Shown piece by piece: positions 1 through 8,844 of a stretch of 50,735 nucleotides of DNA. Each line of letters starts with the position of its first letter. Position 1 is the first letter of the stretch. The notes under the pieces are model-generated. The model was not told where the DNA came from. It made no database searches and saw only the letters and a program-made list of their open reading frames with translations. The position numbers were made by a program, and so were the translations under genes. The stretch is from NCBI GenBank assembly GCA_900554205.1, contig USGM01000010.1:1-50735 (forward strand). Direction: 5' to 3'. Source of the DNA: an uncultured Lachnospiraceae bacterium. GTDB taxonomy: Bacteria > Bacillota > Clostridia > Lachnospirales > Lachnospiraceae.

Positions 1-2
1 AT

Positions 3-485
3 CTATGTTATGGACGAAGGCAGATTGTTACTCCGATACAACAGCCCTTGGATGAGTTTGTGGAAGAGTGGATGACGGTGAGATACGAGGCTTCGGAACG
101 GTGGGAGGATGGTAAACCATATTTTACAACAATCAAAGGTGAAAAAGTCCGTTCCAAGTCAGAAAAAATAATATCAGATGAATTAGCAGCACATAACATT
201 CCCTATCGGTATGAATATCCCATAGAACTGACTGTGGGAAAACAGCAGAGGATATTCAGACCTGATTTTATGGTTTTAAATAAAAGAACCAGACAAGTGT
301 ACATGTTAGAACACTTAGGAATGATGGATAAGACAAATTACTATAATTCAAGTTTGAATAAACTGGACATCTACGAGCAAAATGGGTATTTGCTGGGCAA
401 GAATCTACTAATACTACACGAGACATCGGAAGCACCGATTAATATATCAGTCTTACGCAATTACATAGACGAATATTTTGAGTGA
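3..485 (+). CDS. PD-(D/E)XK nuclease-like protein, 5' truncated
   Basis: The frame is open to the left edge of the window, so the N-terminus is missing and the TTG at 48 is probably internal. About 160 residues are visible. The end has a restriction-endonuclease-like layout: KSEKIISDEL supplies an early Glu, RPDFMV an Asp, and YMLEHLG a Glu followed by His, in the order E...PD...ExH. This resembles small PD-(D/E)XK-type proteins of unknown function that are common in gut Clostridia. No partner gene is visible in the window. The nuclease assignment is inferred from motif order only, and the substrate is unknown. Confidence 0.55.
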   Translation, partial: LCYGRRQIVTPIQQPLDEFVEEWMTVRYEASERWEDGKPYFTTIKGEKVRSKSEKIISDELAAHNIPYRYEYPIELTVGKQQRIFRPDFMVLNKRTRQVYMLEHLGMMDKTNYYNSSLNKLDIYEQNGYLLGKNLLILHETSEAPINISVLRNYIDEYFE

Positions 486-616
486 CATGTAGCATTTGCA
501 AATGCCACATATCATCAGAAGCTTGGTATGTCCATTGAATTGACTGAAGCGCTGAGCTGTTCGGAAGGTTTTGCGACTGGAAATATAAAAATTTTGTATT
601 CTATACATTACCCCGA

Positions 617-645
617 TTGACATCAAACAAATTTTTTGCTATATA
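617..645 (+). promoter_or_regulatory. Sigma-A-type promoter for the chemotaxis receptor
   Basis: TTGACA (617-622), a 17-base spacer and TATATA (640-645) lie about 50 bases before the receptor start. This is a near-consensus housekeeping promoter, not a flagellar sigma-28 type. The rest of 486-692 shows nothing else recognisable. Confidence 0.6.
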
Positions 646-692
646 GAAAATAGTTCCAATTTTTACAAATATAAGAGAAGGGGAAATGAGAT

Positions 693-2372
693 ATGCCGTT
701 GGAAAAAATGCATTTGAAGGAAAGAATAAGCTATGGCTACAGAAAGGTTATCATCATGATGCTGATATCTGGTGCGCTTTCTGTGGTGATTATCGGAGTA
801 CTGTTTGCGAACATGCTGAATTATGTTGAAAGAGTACAGCGCGCAGATACCGCGGTGAAGATATGCAGATTGAATGTCAATTCCGCTGCAAGAAATATCA
901 GAGAAATGGCACTGAACAGTGACACATCCACCTATGACAGCTATGAACAGAATGTAGAAGACCAGCTCGCAGAGGTCGATGCTGAATTGAAAGCGTTGAA
1001 GGGAACAGGAGTCGTTTCGGCTGAGCTTTATAAGGAATATTCGGATTCTCTGGCAGCATGGGGAAATGTCGGCTATTCTATCATGGAACAGATTAAGAGC
1101 GGTAAGATAGATGAGGCAACCGTTGCAATTATAAACGAATGTACTCCGGCGTTGGATAAGACGGTAGAGATCGGTAAGAAGCTGGATGAGGTGACAGATC
1201 AAGCAAGCAACCGGGCGGTCAGGATTACGGTAATTCTTGCGTTTGCCGGAATTGGTGTTATTGTTGTCTGTCTGATCTTAGCAGTTCTTCTGGCAAGGAA
1301 AACGGCCGGAAGAGTGATGGAAACGATTTTGGTTCCCTTACATCAGATCGAGGATGTTGCGCAGGAACTCACGGAGGGCAATCTGCACAGCACTCTGGAA
1401 TACCATTCGGACGATGAGATCGGAAGACTGGCACACAGCATGCGCAAGTCCATTCGTATTCTGGGATCTTATGTGGATGACATTGACCGTGCAATGAAGC
1501 AGTTCTCAGAGGGCAATTTTGACGTTCAGCCGGAAGTGGAATGGAGGGGCGATTTCATTGGTATTTTAAATTCCTTTATGGCATTTGAAAAAAGCATGGC
1601 AGACACGGTTAAGGGAATCCAACATGTGTCTGACGAAGTTTTCGAGGGAGCGGAGCAGGTGGCATCAAGCTCAAGCGACCTTGCAGACGGAGCTACTAAT
1701 CAGGCGGCTGTTGTCGAGGAGCTTACTGCGACAGTTGAAAACGTGTCCGAACAGGTAGCGCAGAATTCCAAGACTGCAAAAGAAATCAGTGGAAGAGTGG
1801 ATGAACTCGGCAACTCAATTTTGGATAGCAATAGCAAGATGCGTGAAATGGTCGATTCCATGAATGAGATTAATGTGGCATCGAAGGAGATCGACAAGAT
1901 CATTGCAACGATTAATGAGATAGCGGCGCAGACAAATCTGTTGGCATTAAATGCTTCAATCGAGGCGGCAAGAGCGGGTGAGGCAGGAAGAGGATTTGCA
2001 GTTGTAGCGAATCAGGTAAATGTTCTGGCTGATCAGAGCGCGCAGGCTGCAAAAGAGTCTTCCTTGCTGATTGAGACTTCGGTTAAAGCGGTGGAAAAAG
2101 GTATGGTGATCGCAGGCCAGACGGCTGCCAAGCTGGAAGAGGTGGCACAAAGCTCTAAGACCATCACGGAAGAGGTTGCCAACATTGCGGATACGCTGGA
2201 GACACAGACTACGGAAATCTATCAGATCAATCAGGGCATTGAGCAGATCAATGATGTTGTACAGACGAACTCAGCAACATCCGAGGAATGTGCAGCTGCC
2301 AGCCAGGAAATGAGCAATGAAGCTGAGAATCTGCGCGGATTGATTCAGAAATTTAAAGTTGCAAAAATGTAA
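693..2372 (+). CDS. Methyl-accepting chemotaxis protein
   Basis: A 559-residue transmembrane chemoreceptor. TM1 spans about residues 19-41 and TM2 about 175-200, leaving a short extracytoplasmic four-helix-type sensor of about 130 residues between them. A HAMP segment follows, then a second HAMP-like stretch (about 255-310), then the long signalling coiled coil. The conserved hairpin tip is clear at about 406-449 (NEIAAQTNLLALNASIEAAR, then GRGFAVVA), the region that contacts CheA and CheW. The ATG at 693 follows a purine-rich AAGGGGAAATGAG and matches the expected short cytoplasmic N-terminus. It has its own promoter and no chemotaxis or flagellar neighbours in the window. The ligand cannot be told from sequence. 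Confidence 0.93.
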   Translation: MPLEKMHLKERISYGYRKVIIMMLISGALSVVIIGVLFANMLNYVERVQRADTAVKICRLNVNSAARNIREMALNSDTSTYDSYEQNVEDQLAEVDAELKALKGTGVVSAELYKEYSDSLAAWGNVGYSIMEQIKSGKIDEATVAIINECTPALDKTVEIGKKLDEVTDQASNRAVRITVILAFAGIGVIVVCLILAVLLARKTAGRVMETILVPLHQIEDVAQELTEGNLHSTLEYHSDDEIGRLAHSMRKSIRILGSYVDDIDRAMKQFSEGNFDVQPEVEWRGDFIGILNSFMAFEKSMADTVKGIQHVSDEVFEGAEQVASSSSDLADGATNQAAVVEELTATVENVSEQVAQNSKTAKEISGRVDELGNSILDSNSKMREMVDSMNEINVASKEIDKIIATINEIAAQTNLLALNASIEAARAGEAGRGFAVVANQVNVLADQSAQAAKESSLLIETSVKAVEKGMVIAGQTAAKLEEVAQSSKTITEEVANIADTLETQTTEIYQINQGIEQINDVVQTNSATSEECAAASQEMSNEAENLRGLIQKFKVAKM

Positions 2373-2414
2373 ATAGAAAATTTCATAGACAACAAGCAGG
2401 CTTTCGGAAAGCCC

Positions 2415-2443
2415 TTGACAAGTGAGACCACAAGCAGTAGACT
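2415..2443 (+). promoter_or_regulatory. Promoter of the BlaI/M56 pair
   Basis: TTGACA (2415-2420), 17 bases, then TAGACT (2438-2443, four of six matches to TATAAT). Its -10 overlaps the left arm of the large dyad at 2425-2469, so a repressor bound there would block it. Confidence 0.5.
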
Positions 2444-2469
2444 GTAAACAAGACTACTGTTTGTGGTCT
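2425..2469 (+). promoter_or_regulatory. 16-bp inverted repeat, putative BlaI-type operator
   Basis: The arms AGACCACAAGCAGTAG (2425-2440) and CTACTGTTTGTGGTCT (2454-2469) pair with one mismatch around a 13-base spacer. The repeat overlaps the promoter and precedes a BlaI-family repressor gene, and BlaI proteins bind such dyads and repress themselves. It does not match the textbook TACA-TGTA core, so it could equally be an mRNA hairpin. Confidence 0.45.
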
Positions 2470-2589
2470 ATTGCGTATAAGGAGGACTAAGATTGAAAAA
2501 TATAATTTTTCGATCACGAGATTTGTGTCTGCGTGCACTTGACACAAACTCGCTATGCGCAAAGAATGTGCGCAGAAAAGAGGAATATT

Positions 2590-2949
2590 ATGGAAATTCA
2601 GTTAGGTGTGATTGAGGCGAGATATGCAGATATGATCTGGGAGCATGAACCTGTGACATCCTCGGAGCTGGTAAAAATGACTGCGGTGGAATTTAACTGG
2701 AAGCGAACGACAGCCCATAATGTTCTGAGAAGGCTGATCGATAAGGGGTTGTTCCGGAATGAAAATGGTCTGGTAACAGCGGTCATTTCAAGGGAAGAAT
2801 TTTATTCCAGACAGAGCAGACAGTATGTGGAGGACAGCTTTGCGGGCTCTCTTCCGGCATTTATCGCAGCGTTTACGCAGAATAAGAAGCTGACGCAGGC
2901 GGAGGCGGAAGAAATACGCAGGATGATTGATCAGGCTGAGGAACCTTGA
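2590..2949 (+). CDS. BlaI/MecI/CopY family transcriptional repressor
   Basis: A 119-residue winged-helix repressor. The N-terminal half carries the family's helix-turn-helix with the pattern WKRTTAHNVLRRLIDKGL (about residues 37-54), and the C-terminal half is the dimerisation/cleavage region. I place the start at ATG 2590, six bases after AGAGGA. An in-frame GTG at 2533 would add 19 residues that look unrelated to the family and lies within a hairpin. It overlaps no gene, and the stop is 13 bases before the M56 peptidase start, the usual blaI-blaR1 arrangement. No penicillinase gene is nearby, so the regulated target may be the pair itself or genes elsewhere. Confidence 0.85.
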   Translation: MEIQLGVIEARYADMIWEHEPVTSSELVKMTAVEFNWKRTTAHNVLRRLIDKGLFRNENGLVTAVISREEFYSRQSRQYVEDSFAGSLPAFIAAFTQNKKLTQAEAEEIRRMIDQAEEP

Positions 2950-2962
2950 ATATGGAGGAAGA

Positions 2963-4435
2963 ATGAGTATGGGGGAGATTTTCGGGGGGCTTTTGAATAG
3001 AAGCATTACAGCCGGATGGCTGATTCTGGTGGTGATATGTATCCGTTTTGTGTTTCGCAGGATGCCTAAGTGGATGAATTGTATATTGTGGGGTGTGGTG
3101 GCAATCCGGCTGATGATCCCCTTTTCCGTCGAGAGCGTGTTCAGCTTACAGCCAAGTTCCGAGCCGATAAAATACAATACGATGATGGAGGGAGAAATCC
3201 TGCCCTATGTGCCATCGGTGGACAGTAATCTGCCGGTCGTGAGAGATACTATCAATTCGCTTCTGAGAGATACCTTCGCCTATGAGAGCTCGGAAAGTGC
3301 AGCCCCGCTTCAGATTGCTCTGGAAATTGCGGGAAGTATATGGTTGTGTGGAACGATAATTCTTCTTGTGATTGCCGTAGGAAGCATGGTCAGGCTGCAC
3401 CTCACGGTAAGGGAGGCGGTACGGGATGAGGGCAATATCTATCTCTGTGACAGGGTGAAATCTCCCTTTATCATGGGAAGCGTCGGGCCGCGGATTTATC
3501 TTCCCTCATCCTTGAATGGAGAGGAGAAGGAGTACATACTTGCACATGAAAACGCTCATCTGCAAAGGCTGGATCATCTCTGGAAACCTTTCAGTTACCT
3601 GCTTTTGTGCATTTACTGGTTCAATCCGTTGTGTTGGGTTGCCTACGTTCTGCTGTGTAAGGATATTGAGCTCGCCTGTGATGAAAAAGTAATCAGCGAC
3701 ATGAGCTTTGATGATAAAAAGGAATACTCCAGAGTACTGTTGGCATGTGCGAACCAGAGACGTCTGGTGTTGTCATGCCCTCTGGCATTCGGCGAGATCG
3801 GTGTCAGGGAGAGAGTGAAATCGGTGTTGAATTATAAGAAAACCGCACTCGGAGTTACGGTTCTGGCAATGGTAGTCTGCATTATTGTTGCCGTTTGCTT
3901 TCTGACAAATCCCTCAAGAGAATATCAGGAAAACATAGCACCTGCGGGTGAGGCCATAAGCAGTGAGTATGCAGATATTTACGGTGAAGCAATCAGAAAT
4001 TTGAAGGAGAATGAGCTGTTTGCAATTATAGAGACAAATGCGCCGCTTCCGGTGCTGCTTGTCACGTCGGAAGATATGACCTTCGATGACATTTCGGGAG
4101 AGCGGGCAACGTTGTGGTGTGATGTGTATTATCCGGTTGATGGAGTCATAAAGCAGATCGGGCTGGCCGCCAGCACGGGAACTGCTTATCCCATCGCATA
4201 TGATAAAACAGGTATCTACGAGGCGGGAGGGCATGGCATACATCGCCTTGAAATTGACTGGCAGAATGGAGAAATGAAAACAGCGGAAGCTATTTATGTG
4301 GAATACGATGAAGACGCGAATGAGTCCTACTATATGGAAGAGAACGGCGACGTGAGAGACATCACAGAGGAAGAATTTTTAACGGTATGGGAAAAATATA
4401 GGGAAGCCTTTGTAGTAAGCTTTCCGAAGGGCTGA
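2963..4435 (+). CDS. BlaR1-like M56 family membrane metallopeptidase
   Basis: About 490 residues. Several N-terminal transmembrane helices flank a cytosolic M56 zinc protease domain with the HExxH motif HENAH (in LAHENAHLQRLDH) and a downstream CDEKV containing the third-ligand-type Glu. A further TM segment (TALGVTVLAMVVCIIVAVCF) leads to an extracellular C-terminal domain of about 170 residues. That domain shows no SxxK or KTG motif, so it is not a penicillin-binding sensor like classical BlaR1. Known members cleave the partner BlaI after sensing a signal, and that role is inferred here from adjacency. The start is ATG 2963, close behind GGAGGA; ATG 2969 is possible. Confidence 0.85.
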   Translation: MSMGEIFGGLLNRSITAGWLILVVICIRFVFRRMPKWMNCILWGVVAIRLMIPFSVESVFSLQPSSEPIKYNTMMEGEILPYVPSVDSNLPVVRDTINSLLRDTFAYESSESAAPLQIALEIAGSIWLCGTIILLVIAVGSMVRLHLTVREAVRDEGNIYLCDRVKSPFIMGSVGPRIYLPSSLNGEEKEYILAHENAHLQRLDHLWKPFSYLLLCIYWFNPLCWVAYVLLCKDIELACDEKVISDMSFDDKKEYSRVLLACANQRRLVLSCPLAFGEIGVRERVKSVLNYKKTALGVTVLAMVVCIIVAVCFLTNPSREYQENIAPAGEAISSEYADIYGEAIRNLKENELFAIIETNAPLPVLLVTSEDMTFDDISGERATLWCDVYYPVDGVIKQIGLAASTGTAYPIAYDKTGIYEAGGHGIHRLEIDWQNGEMKTAEAIYVEYDEDANESYYMEENGDVRDITEEEFLTVWEKYREAFVVSFPKG

Positions 4436-4465
4436 CAGATACGGTGAACCGCGTATAAAATGTAA

Positions 4466-4494
4466 TTGAACATTGCCGATGAATTTGTTATATT
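4466..4494 (+). promoter_or_regulatory. Promoter of the ATPase-GNAT-MBL run
   Basis: TTGAAC (4466-4471), a 17-base spacer and TATATT (4489-4494), about 45 bases before the ATPase gene. It probably serves the three genes that follow. Confidence 0.55.
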
Positions 4495-4539
4495 AAGTAT
4501 GGGTAACAGCTGATTTATATATAACAGAGAAAGCAGGAA

Positions 4540-5823
4540 ATGAGGTCTGTGATGGAGATAGAGAACTTACATCGGCTTGTGGGGCTGCTACAGAAAGTCC
4601 GGAAGGATGGCATGCTTGACAATGCGGCGGTGGAAGCCGTCTTAAAGCCGGTGGCATCCATGAATGAAAAATTGCAGGAAGAATATGCGGTGGAAATGCT
4701 GTCTGTTTTAAAGACCAGCGGTGATAAGGAGGAGATTCTTTCCAGACAGGGCATGGTGCTTCAGATGTTATATGCGGATCGCCCTTATATGGACTTTGGA
4801 GAAAATCCGGTACAGGAGAATGAGCAGGAAAGTGATCCGAGGCTCGGAGCAAAACAGGGAGCAAGGCAGAATTCTGAATCAGAGGGCTGTTCCGTCGGGT
4901 TAAATCTGTATCTGACGAATTTCCTTATCCCGGATACCGTGCGGGAGGAGGGTATTTTACTGGAGCAGGGAATGGAAAACGGTGGACAGTTTGCCTATGT
5001 GGACAATCCCTACCCCTGTGGTATATTTCCTCGGAAAAAGCTGACACAGATTGATTTCTCTACTGTGACGATTTTTTATGGAGGCAACGGCTCCGGGAAA
5101 AGCACCCTGCTGAATCTCATAGCAAATAAGTTACAGCTAAAGCGGATCGCACCGTACAACACAGGCGAGACCTTTGCGCGGTATACGGAGGCGTGTCAGG
5201 CATTTCTGGGAAGCGATGAGGAGGGAGATCCGCTCCGCATTCCCAACGGCAGCAGGATCATTACCAGTGATGATGTCTTTGACTATATGCTGACAATGCG
5301 GACGAACAACGATGAGATCAGCGAAAACCGGGTGGCGGCAAAGGAAGAATATATGCGGCTGAAGTTTACACCGGGTATGGTGAAAGTGAACAGCATGGAC
5401 GACATGGAAGAGCTGCGGATGCAGGTGCAGGCTCGGAGAAAGACCCAATCCAGACGGCAGTTCATCAACCGCTTTGCGGGAACGGAGATGGCGGGAAACA
5501 GCAATGGAGAGACGGCATTGCTTTACTTTCAGTCCAAGTTCAGGGATCGCACCCTGTACTGTCTGGACGAGCCGGAGAACAGCCTGTCGCCGAGGCTCCA
5601 GCTGGAGCTGGTGAAAATTCTGGAACAGAAGGCATATGCCGAGGAATGCCAGTTTATCATTGCGACGCATTCGCCGTTCCTGCTGGCGATGAGAGGGGCG
5701 AGGATCTATGATCTGGATGCATGCCCCGCAACGGTTCGGAACTGGTGGGAACTGGAGAATACGAGGATGTACTTTGAGTTTTTTGAGGCGCATCGGGAGC
5801 TTTTTATACGCCTTTGCAAGTGA
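4540..5823 (+). CDS. AAA/ABC-type ATPase (RecF/OLD-like fold)
   Basis: 427 residues. About 100 N-terminal residues look helical and unfamiliar. A solitary ABC-type ATPase follows, with Walker A GGNGSGKSTLL (about 181-191), Walker B plus catalytic Glu in YCLDEPENSLSP (about 337-348), and the switch His in ATHSPF (about 376). There are no membrane segments, so this is not a transporter subunit; it belongs with cytosolic ATPases that load or remodel partners. The stop overlaps a dispersed intergenic repeat, and the next gene is a membrane GNAT fusion. The start is ATG 4540, with ATG 4552 as an alternative. Function is unknown; a defence or stress role is only a guess. Confidence 0.75.
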   Translation: MRSVMEIENLHRLVGLLQKVRKDGMLDNAAVEAVLKPVASMNEKLQEEYAVEMLSVLKTSGDKEEILSRQGMVLQMLYADRPYMDFGENPVQENEQESDPRLGAKQGARQNSESEGCSVGLNLYLTNFLIPDTVREEGILLEQGMENGGQFAYVDNPYPCGIFPRKKLTQIDFSTVTIFYGGNGSGKSTLLNLIANKLQLKRIAPYNTGETFARYTEACQAFLGSDEEGDPLRIPNGSRIITSDDVFDYMLTMRTNNDEISENRVAAKEEYMRLKFTPGMVKVNSMDDMEELRMQVQARRKTQSRRQFINRFAGTEMAGNSNGETALLYFQSKFRDRTLYCLDEPENSLSPRLQLELVKILEQKAYAEECQFIIATHSPFLLAMRGARIYDLDACPATVRNWWELENTRMYFEFFEAHRELFIRLCK

Positions 5824-5842
5824 CGTTGCGCACAATGCACAG
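5818..5842 (+). repeat. Dispersed intergenic repeat, copy A (partial)
   Basis: It begins AAGTGACGTTGCGCACAATG and matches copies at 7693 and 50665 over its first 25 bases with very few differences, then diverges. The TGA stop of the ATPase gene lies inside it. A second shared block, TTTTGCAAA followed by TCTA, lies further down before an AAAAGAGGA ribosome site, as after copy B. Confidence 0.7.
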
Positions 5843-5906
5843 CGGATATTTGAAATTCGTGAATTTTGCAAATTGTCTATGCGGGCTACAGAAAAGAGGA
5901 ATGAAG

Positions 5907-7694
5907 ATGGAAGACGCAGGGAAGAAGATTGAAGTCGTAGAACAGGGCAGTGACAGCGTTGCAACGCCCCGCGCGGGAAAGGTTATGAAGCTGCAGAATG
6001 AAGCTGAGAGGCAAAGCGAGCTGGAAAAGCAGCGGGGAAAACGTGTCCGTCAGGAACAGGAATACATAGACCGGATGAGCTTATCTGTGGAGGATTCCCT
6101 CCGGGAAACCAGAGAGGAACGCCAGTATAATGAGCAGCTGGAACGACGCATCCGTGGGGATGTATACAAGATGCATGGGATCAGTGAGGACAAGCTGGAG
6201 GGAATGCGGGAATATAAGAACGCATTGTATCAGGGAATTGCCTTCGCAATGTTTTTCCTGTCACTGGTGCTGTTCGCAATCTGTGGTGTGCTTCACGGCT
6301 TCGGCTCGAATATCAGTCTTTTCATGGCGCTGTATACCGCGATAGAGGGGGCGCTGCTCTCCAACGGCAGAAAGCAGCTTGCTCTGTTAGACGTTCTGAC
6401 GAAGGGTCTGTATATTTTACTGTTTCCGGTCATGCTTACCATTTTCACCTGCTATGAGCAGGGCTTTCAGGAATTTGATTTTCTGGTGACGGTGTGTACC
6501 GTGGCAGGCGTTGTTATCCTGATGCTCGGCGCAGTTTCCTATTTCTTGTATGATCCTTATCGGGTTGACAGAAAGAATCGCAGGAAGGCAGATCGTTATA
6601 TTACAGAGATTGAGAAGGCGGCAGCGAAGCAGGTACGGCAGCGGGAAAAGTCATTGGAAAAGCAGGAAAAGAAGCGCCTGAAGCTGGAGCAGGAAGAGGA
6701 ACAGCGGCAGCTGAAGGAAGAGGAGAAACGTCGCAGGAAGGCGGAGCGTGAGACAAAAAGGCTTCCGGCAGGGGGGACAGACAAGGAAATGAGATTTGTT
6801 AAGGACTATATGAGCGATGCGGCTCTGAGAGGGGAGCTGAATACCCTGGCGAAGGAAACCTTTTACATTGATTTCGAGAGCTGGGTCACAGGAGGATATT
6901 ACACGGGCGAGTATATTCCGTATTCCTATGAGGAGGGCGGGAAGCTGGTTGCGAACGTATCGGTGAATCAGATGTACTTTGAACAGAATGGACAGAAAAA
7001 GCATTATATCCAGATCGGCACAGTCATGACGGCAAAGGAGCACCGCCGCAAAGGCTATGCTGCGCAGCTGATGCAGAAGGTGATAGAAGAATACAAGGAT
7101 CAGGCGGATGCGATATATCTGTTTGCAAATCTTGAGGCGACCGGCTTCTATGAGAAGCTCGGTTTTCAGAGGACAATGGAATGTCAGTGTTCTCTGACGA
7201 AGGAACAGACGGCGCTGCTTCTGCGGGAAAGCAAGGTGGCAGACGATAACAGGACGGCGACCTTTCAGCCCGTGGACGGTCAGGACAGCGCATTGAAAAA
7301 CAAATATCTGGAGCTGCTTCGCACGGCGGCGGTCAACGCTGCATTGGATCAGACGAACCGCTTCGGCCTGCAGACCTTTTACACGGCGGGAATGGAAAAC
7401 GTGTATTACTGCGCCGAACTGGACAGCTTTGCTGTCATGGAGCTGGAAGGAACGAAGCTGCGTCTGCAGAGCATTGTCAGCGCAAAGCATGTCAGTGTAA
7501 AAGAAGTGCTTTGCCGGGTGCCCTTTGCGTTTGAGGAGGTTCTGCTGGGATTCACCCCTTGCGGGGATGAGAAGGAACTGTTCACAGTAACTCCCTACGA
7601 CGGCGGGGAGGATTATGCGCTCTACTATATGGGAGATGGTATGAAGGATTTTGCGGAGCAGAAGCTACTGTTCCCGGAATTTTCCCATGCGTAA
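5907..7694 (+). CDS. Membrane-anchored coiled-coil protein with GNAT acetyltransferase domain
   Basis: 595 residues with an unusual layout. An acidic/basic coiled coil (about 20-100) is followed by a cluster of about four hydrophobic helices (106-210) and a highly charged Lys/Arg/Glu helix (about 210-290). A GNAT domain follows (about 300-430) with the acetyl-CoA loop TAKEHRRKGYAAQLM and the late motif EATGFYEKLGF. About 160 C-terminal residues are of unknown fold. The GNAT core would transfer an acetyl group from the cytosolic side of the membrane; the acceptor is unknown. I chose ATG 5907, six bases after AGAGGA; ATG 5901 abuts that site. It sits between a cytosolic ATPase and an MBL-fold hydrolase with repeats at both junctions, so it may be part of one unit. 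Confidence 0.7.
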   Translation: MEDAGKKIEVVEQGSDSVATPRAGKVMKLQNEAERQSELEKQRGKRVRQEQEYIDRMSLSVEDSLRETREERQYNEQLERRIRGDVYKMHGISEDKLEGMREYKNALYQGIAFAMFFLSLVLFAICGVLHGFGSNISLFMALYTAIEGALLSNGRKQLALLDVLTKGLYILLFPVMLTIFTCYEQGFQEFDFLVTVCTVAGVVILMLGAVSYFLYDPYRVDRKNRRKADRYITEIEKAAAKQVRQREKSLEKQEKKRLKLEQEEEQRQLKEEEKRRRKAERETKRLPAGGTDKEMRFVKDYMSDAALRGELNTLAKETFYIDFESWVTGGYYTGEYIPYSYEEGGKLVANVSVNQMYFEQNGQKKHYIQIGTVMTAKEHRRKGYAAQLMQKVIEEYKDQADAIYLFANLEATGFYEKLGFQRTMECQCSLTKEQTALLLRESKVADDNRTATFQPVDGQDSALKNKYLELLRTAAVNAALDQTNRFGLQTFYTAGMENVYYCAELDSFAVMELEGTKLRLQSIVSAKHVSVKEVLCRVPFAFEEVLLGFTPCGDEKELFTVTPYDGGEDYALYYMGDGMKDFAEQKLLFPEFSHA

Positions 7695-7732
7695 GTGACG
7701 TTGCGCAGAATGTACAGACCACCGCAGGCATG
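7693..7732 (+). repeat. Dispersed intergenic repeat, copy B
   Basis: A 40-base element beginning AAGTGACGTTGCGCAGAATG. It differs from the copy at 50665-50704 at three positions. It starts at the stop codon of the GNAT gene and is followed by TTTTGCAAA and an AAAAGAGG ribosome site for the next gene. Confidence 0.8.
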
Positions 7733-7766
7733 TTTTGCAAAAAATCTACATAAAAAGAGGATGAAT

Positions 7767-8603
7767 ATGAAGGCAAGAGTTTTAGTAGACAATATTGGTT
7801 TTGACAGCATGAAGGGAGAATGGGGCTTAAGCATTTATATTGAGACGGACGATAAGAAGATTCTGCTCGACACGGGAGCGTCGTCCCTCTTTGTACAGAA
7901 TGCGGAGAAAATGAAGCTGGCGCTTGCAGATGTGGATTATGCGGTTCTGTCCCATGCACATTATGATCATGCAGACGGAATGCGTCCCTTTTTTGAGGAT
8001 AATTCCAAGGCAAAATTTTATCTGAGAAAGCCGTCCGGCGAGAATTGTTATTTCAAGAAATGGTTTATTCATAAATATATCGGAATCCCCAGAAACATCC
8101 TTCAGGATTATCCGGACAGGATCGTTCAGGTCGAAGGAAAATACAAGCTCTGCGACCGCGTGTACCTGATACCGCATGATACGCCGGGACTTGAAAAGGT
8201 CGGCAAGGCAAACAATATGTATGTGAAGAATGGGCACAGATGGACGCCGGATGACTTTTCACATGAGCAGAGCCTTGTCTTTGACACAGACAAGGGACTG
8301 GTGGTGTTTAACAGCTGCTGTCATGGCGGTGCGGATAATATTATCAACGAGGCAGCCCGCGCGTTTGACAAGCCGGTTGCCATGCTGATCGGAGGCTTCC
8401 ACATATTCGGCAAGAGCCGTGAGGAGGTCACCGCTCTCGCAAGGCGAATCCGCGAGACAGGCGTGAAGGAGGTCTACACCGGACACTGCACCGGCGCAAA
8501 GTCCTTTGAAGTCCTCAAGGAGGAGCTGGGAGATATGGTGAAGCAGCTCAAGGTGGGACTGACGATAGATATTCCTACCCAGAATGCACTTTCTTCTTCC
8601 TAG
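7767..8603 (+). CDS. MBL-fold metallo-hydrolase (COG1237-like)
   Basis: 278 residues. The zinc-binding signature SHAHYDH supplies H63, H65, D67 and H68. A distal metal-ligand region VFNSCCHGG and a C-terminal YTGHCTG with a late His fit the lactamase fold. The closest type I recognise is the group that includes 7,8-dihydropterin-6-methyl-4-(beta-D-ribofuranosyl)aminobenzene-5'-phosphate synthases; bacterial members have undefined substrates. The start is ATG 7767, six bases after AAGAGG; ATG 7761 would add two residues. It is last in the ATPase-GNAT-MBL run and is followed by a hairpin terminator. Confidence 0.85.
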   Translation: MKARVLVDNIGFDSMKGEWGLSIYIETDDKKILLDTGASSLFVQNAEKMKLALADVDYAVLSHAHYDHADGMRPFFEDNSKAKFYLRKPSGENCYFKKWFIHKYIGIPRNILQDYPDRIVQVEGKYKLCDRVYLIPHDTPGLEKVGKANNMYVKNGHRWTPDDFSHEQSLVFDTDKGLVVFNSCCHGGADNIINEAARAFDKPVAMLIGGFHIFGKSREEVTALARRIRETGVKEVYTGHCTGAKSFEVLKEELGDMVKQLKVGLTIDIPTQNALSSS

Positions 8604-8633
8604 CCAGGAAGTCTTTCTTATAAGCTTGCTATT

Positions 8634-8672
8634 TTCCTGCCTGAGTTATACTTTTTCTCTTTCAGGCAGGAA
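8634..8672 (+). terminator. Hairpin terminator after the MBL hydrolase
   Basis: A perfect 11-bp inverted repeat, TTCCTGCCTGA (8634-8644) and TCAGGCAGGAA (8662-8672), has a 17-base pyrimidine-rich loop and is followed by a T-rich stretch. The loop is long for an intrinsic terminator. Confidence 0.6.
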
Positions 8673-8844
8673 TTCTATTTTCCCTATCCTACATATAGAA
8701 ATATTTCACCCCTCTATTAATGGTGTTGGAGCGGAGGTACGAATCCGGTAAGAAACTAACTCAATGTAAACACCTAAATTCATCATAGCATCACAAAAAT
8801 AAATAAAATTACAAATAATAGTTTTAAAAAGAAGCGCTTTGATG

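Noticed and set aside
2533..2589. GTG start giving a longer BlaI protein
   Set aside because: The extra 19 residues are atypical, lie in a hairpin and lack a ribosome site; ATG 2590 has AGAGGA at good spacing.
5137..5964. Long minus-strand ORF of 275 codons across the ATPase gene
   Set aside because: It is opposite a gene with clear Walker motifs, shows no family pattern and arises from the codon bias of the real gene.
8690..8780. Possible tRNA or riboswitch in the gap before the regulator
   Set aside because: A GGTACGAATCC-like string recalls a tRNA T-arm, but no acceptor stem or cloverleaf could be built.
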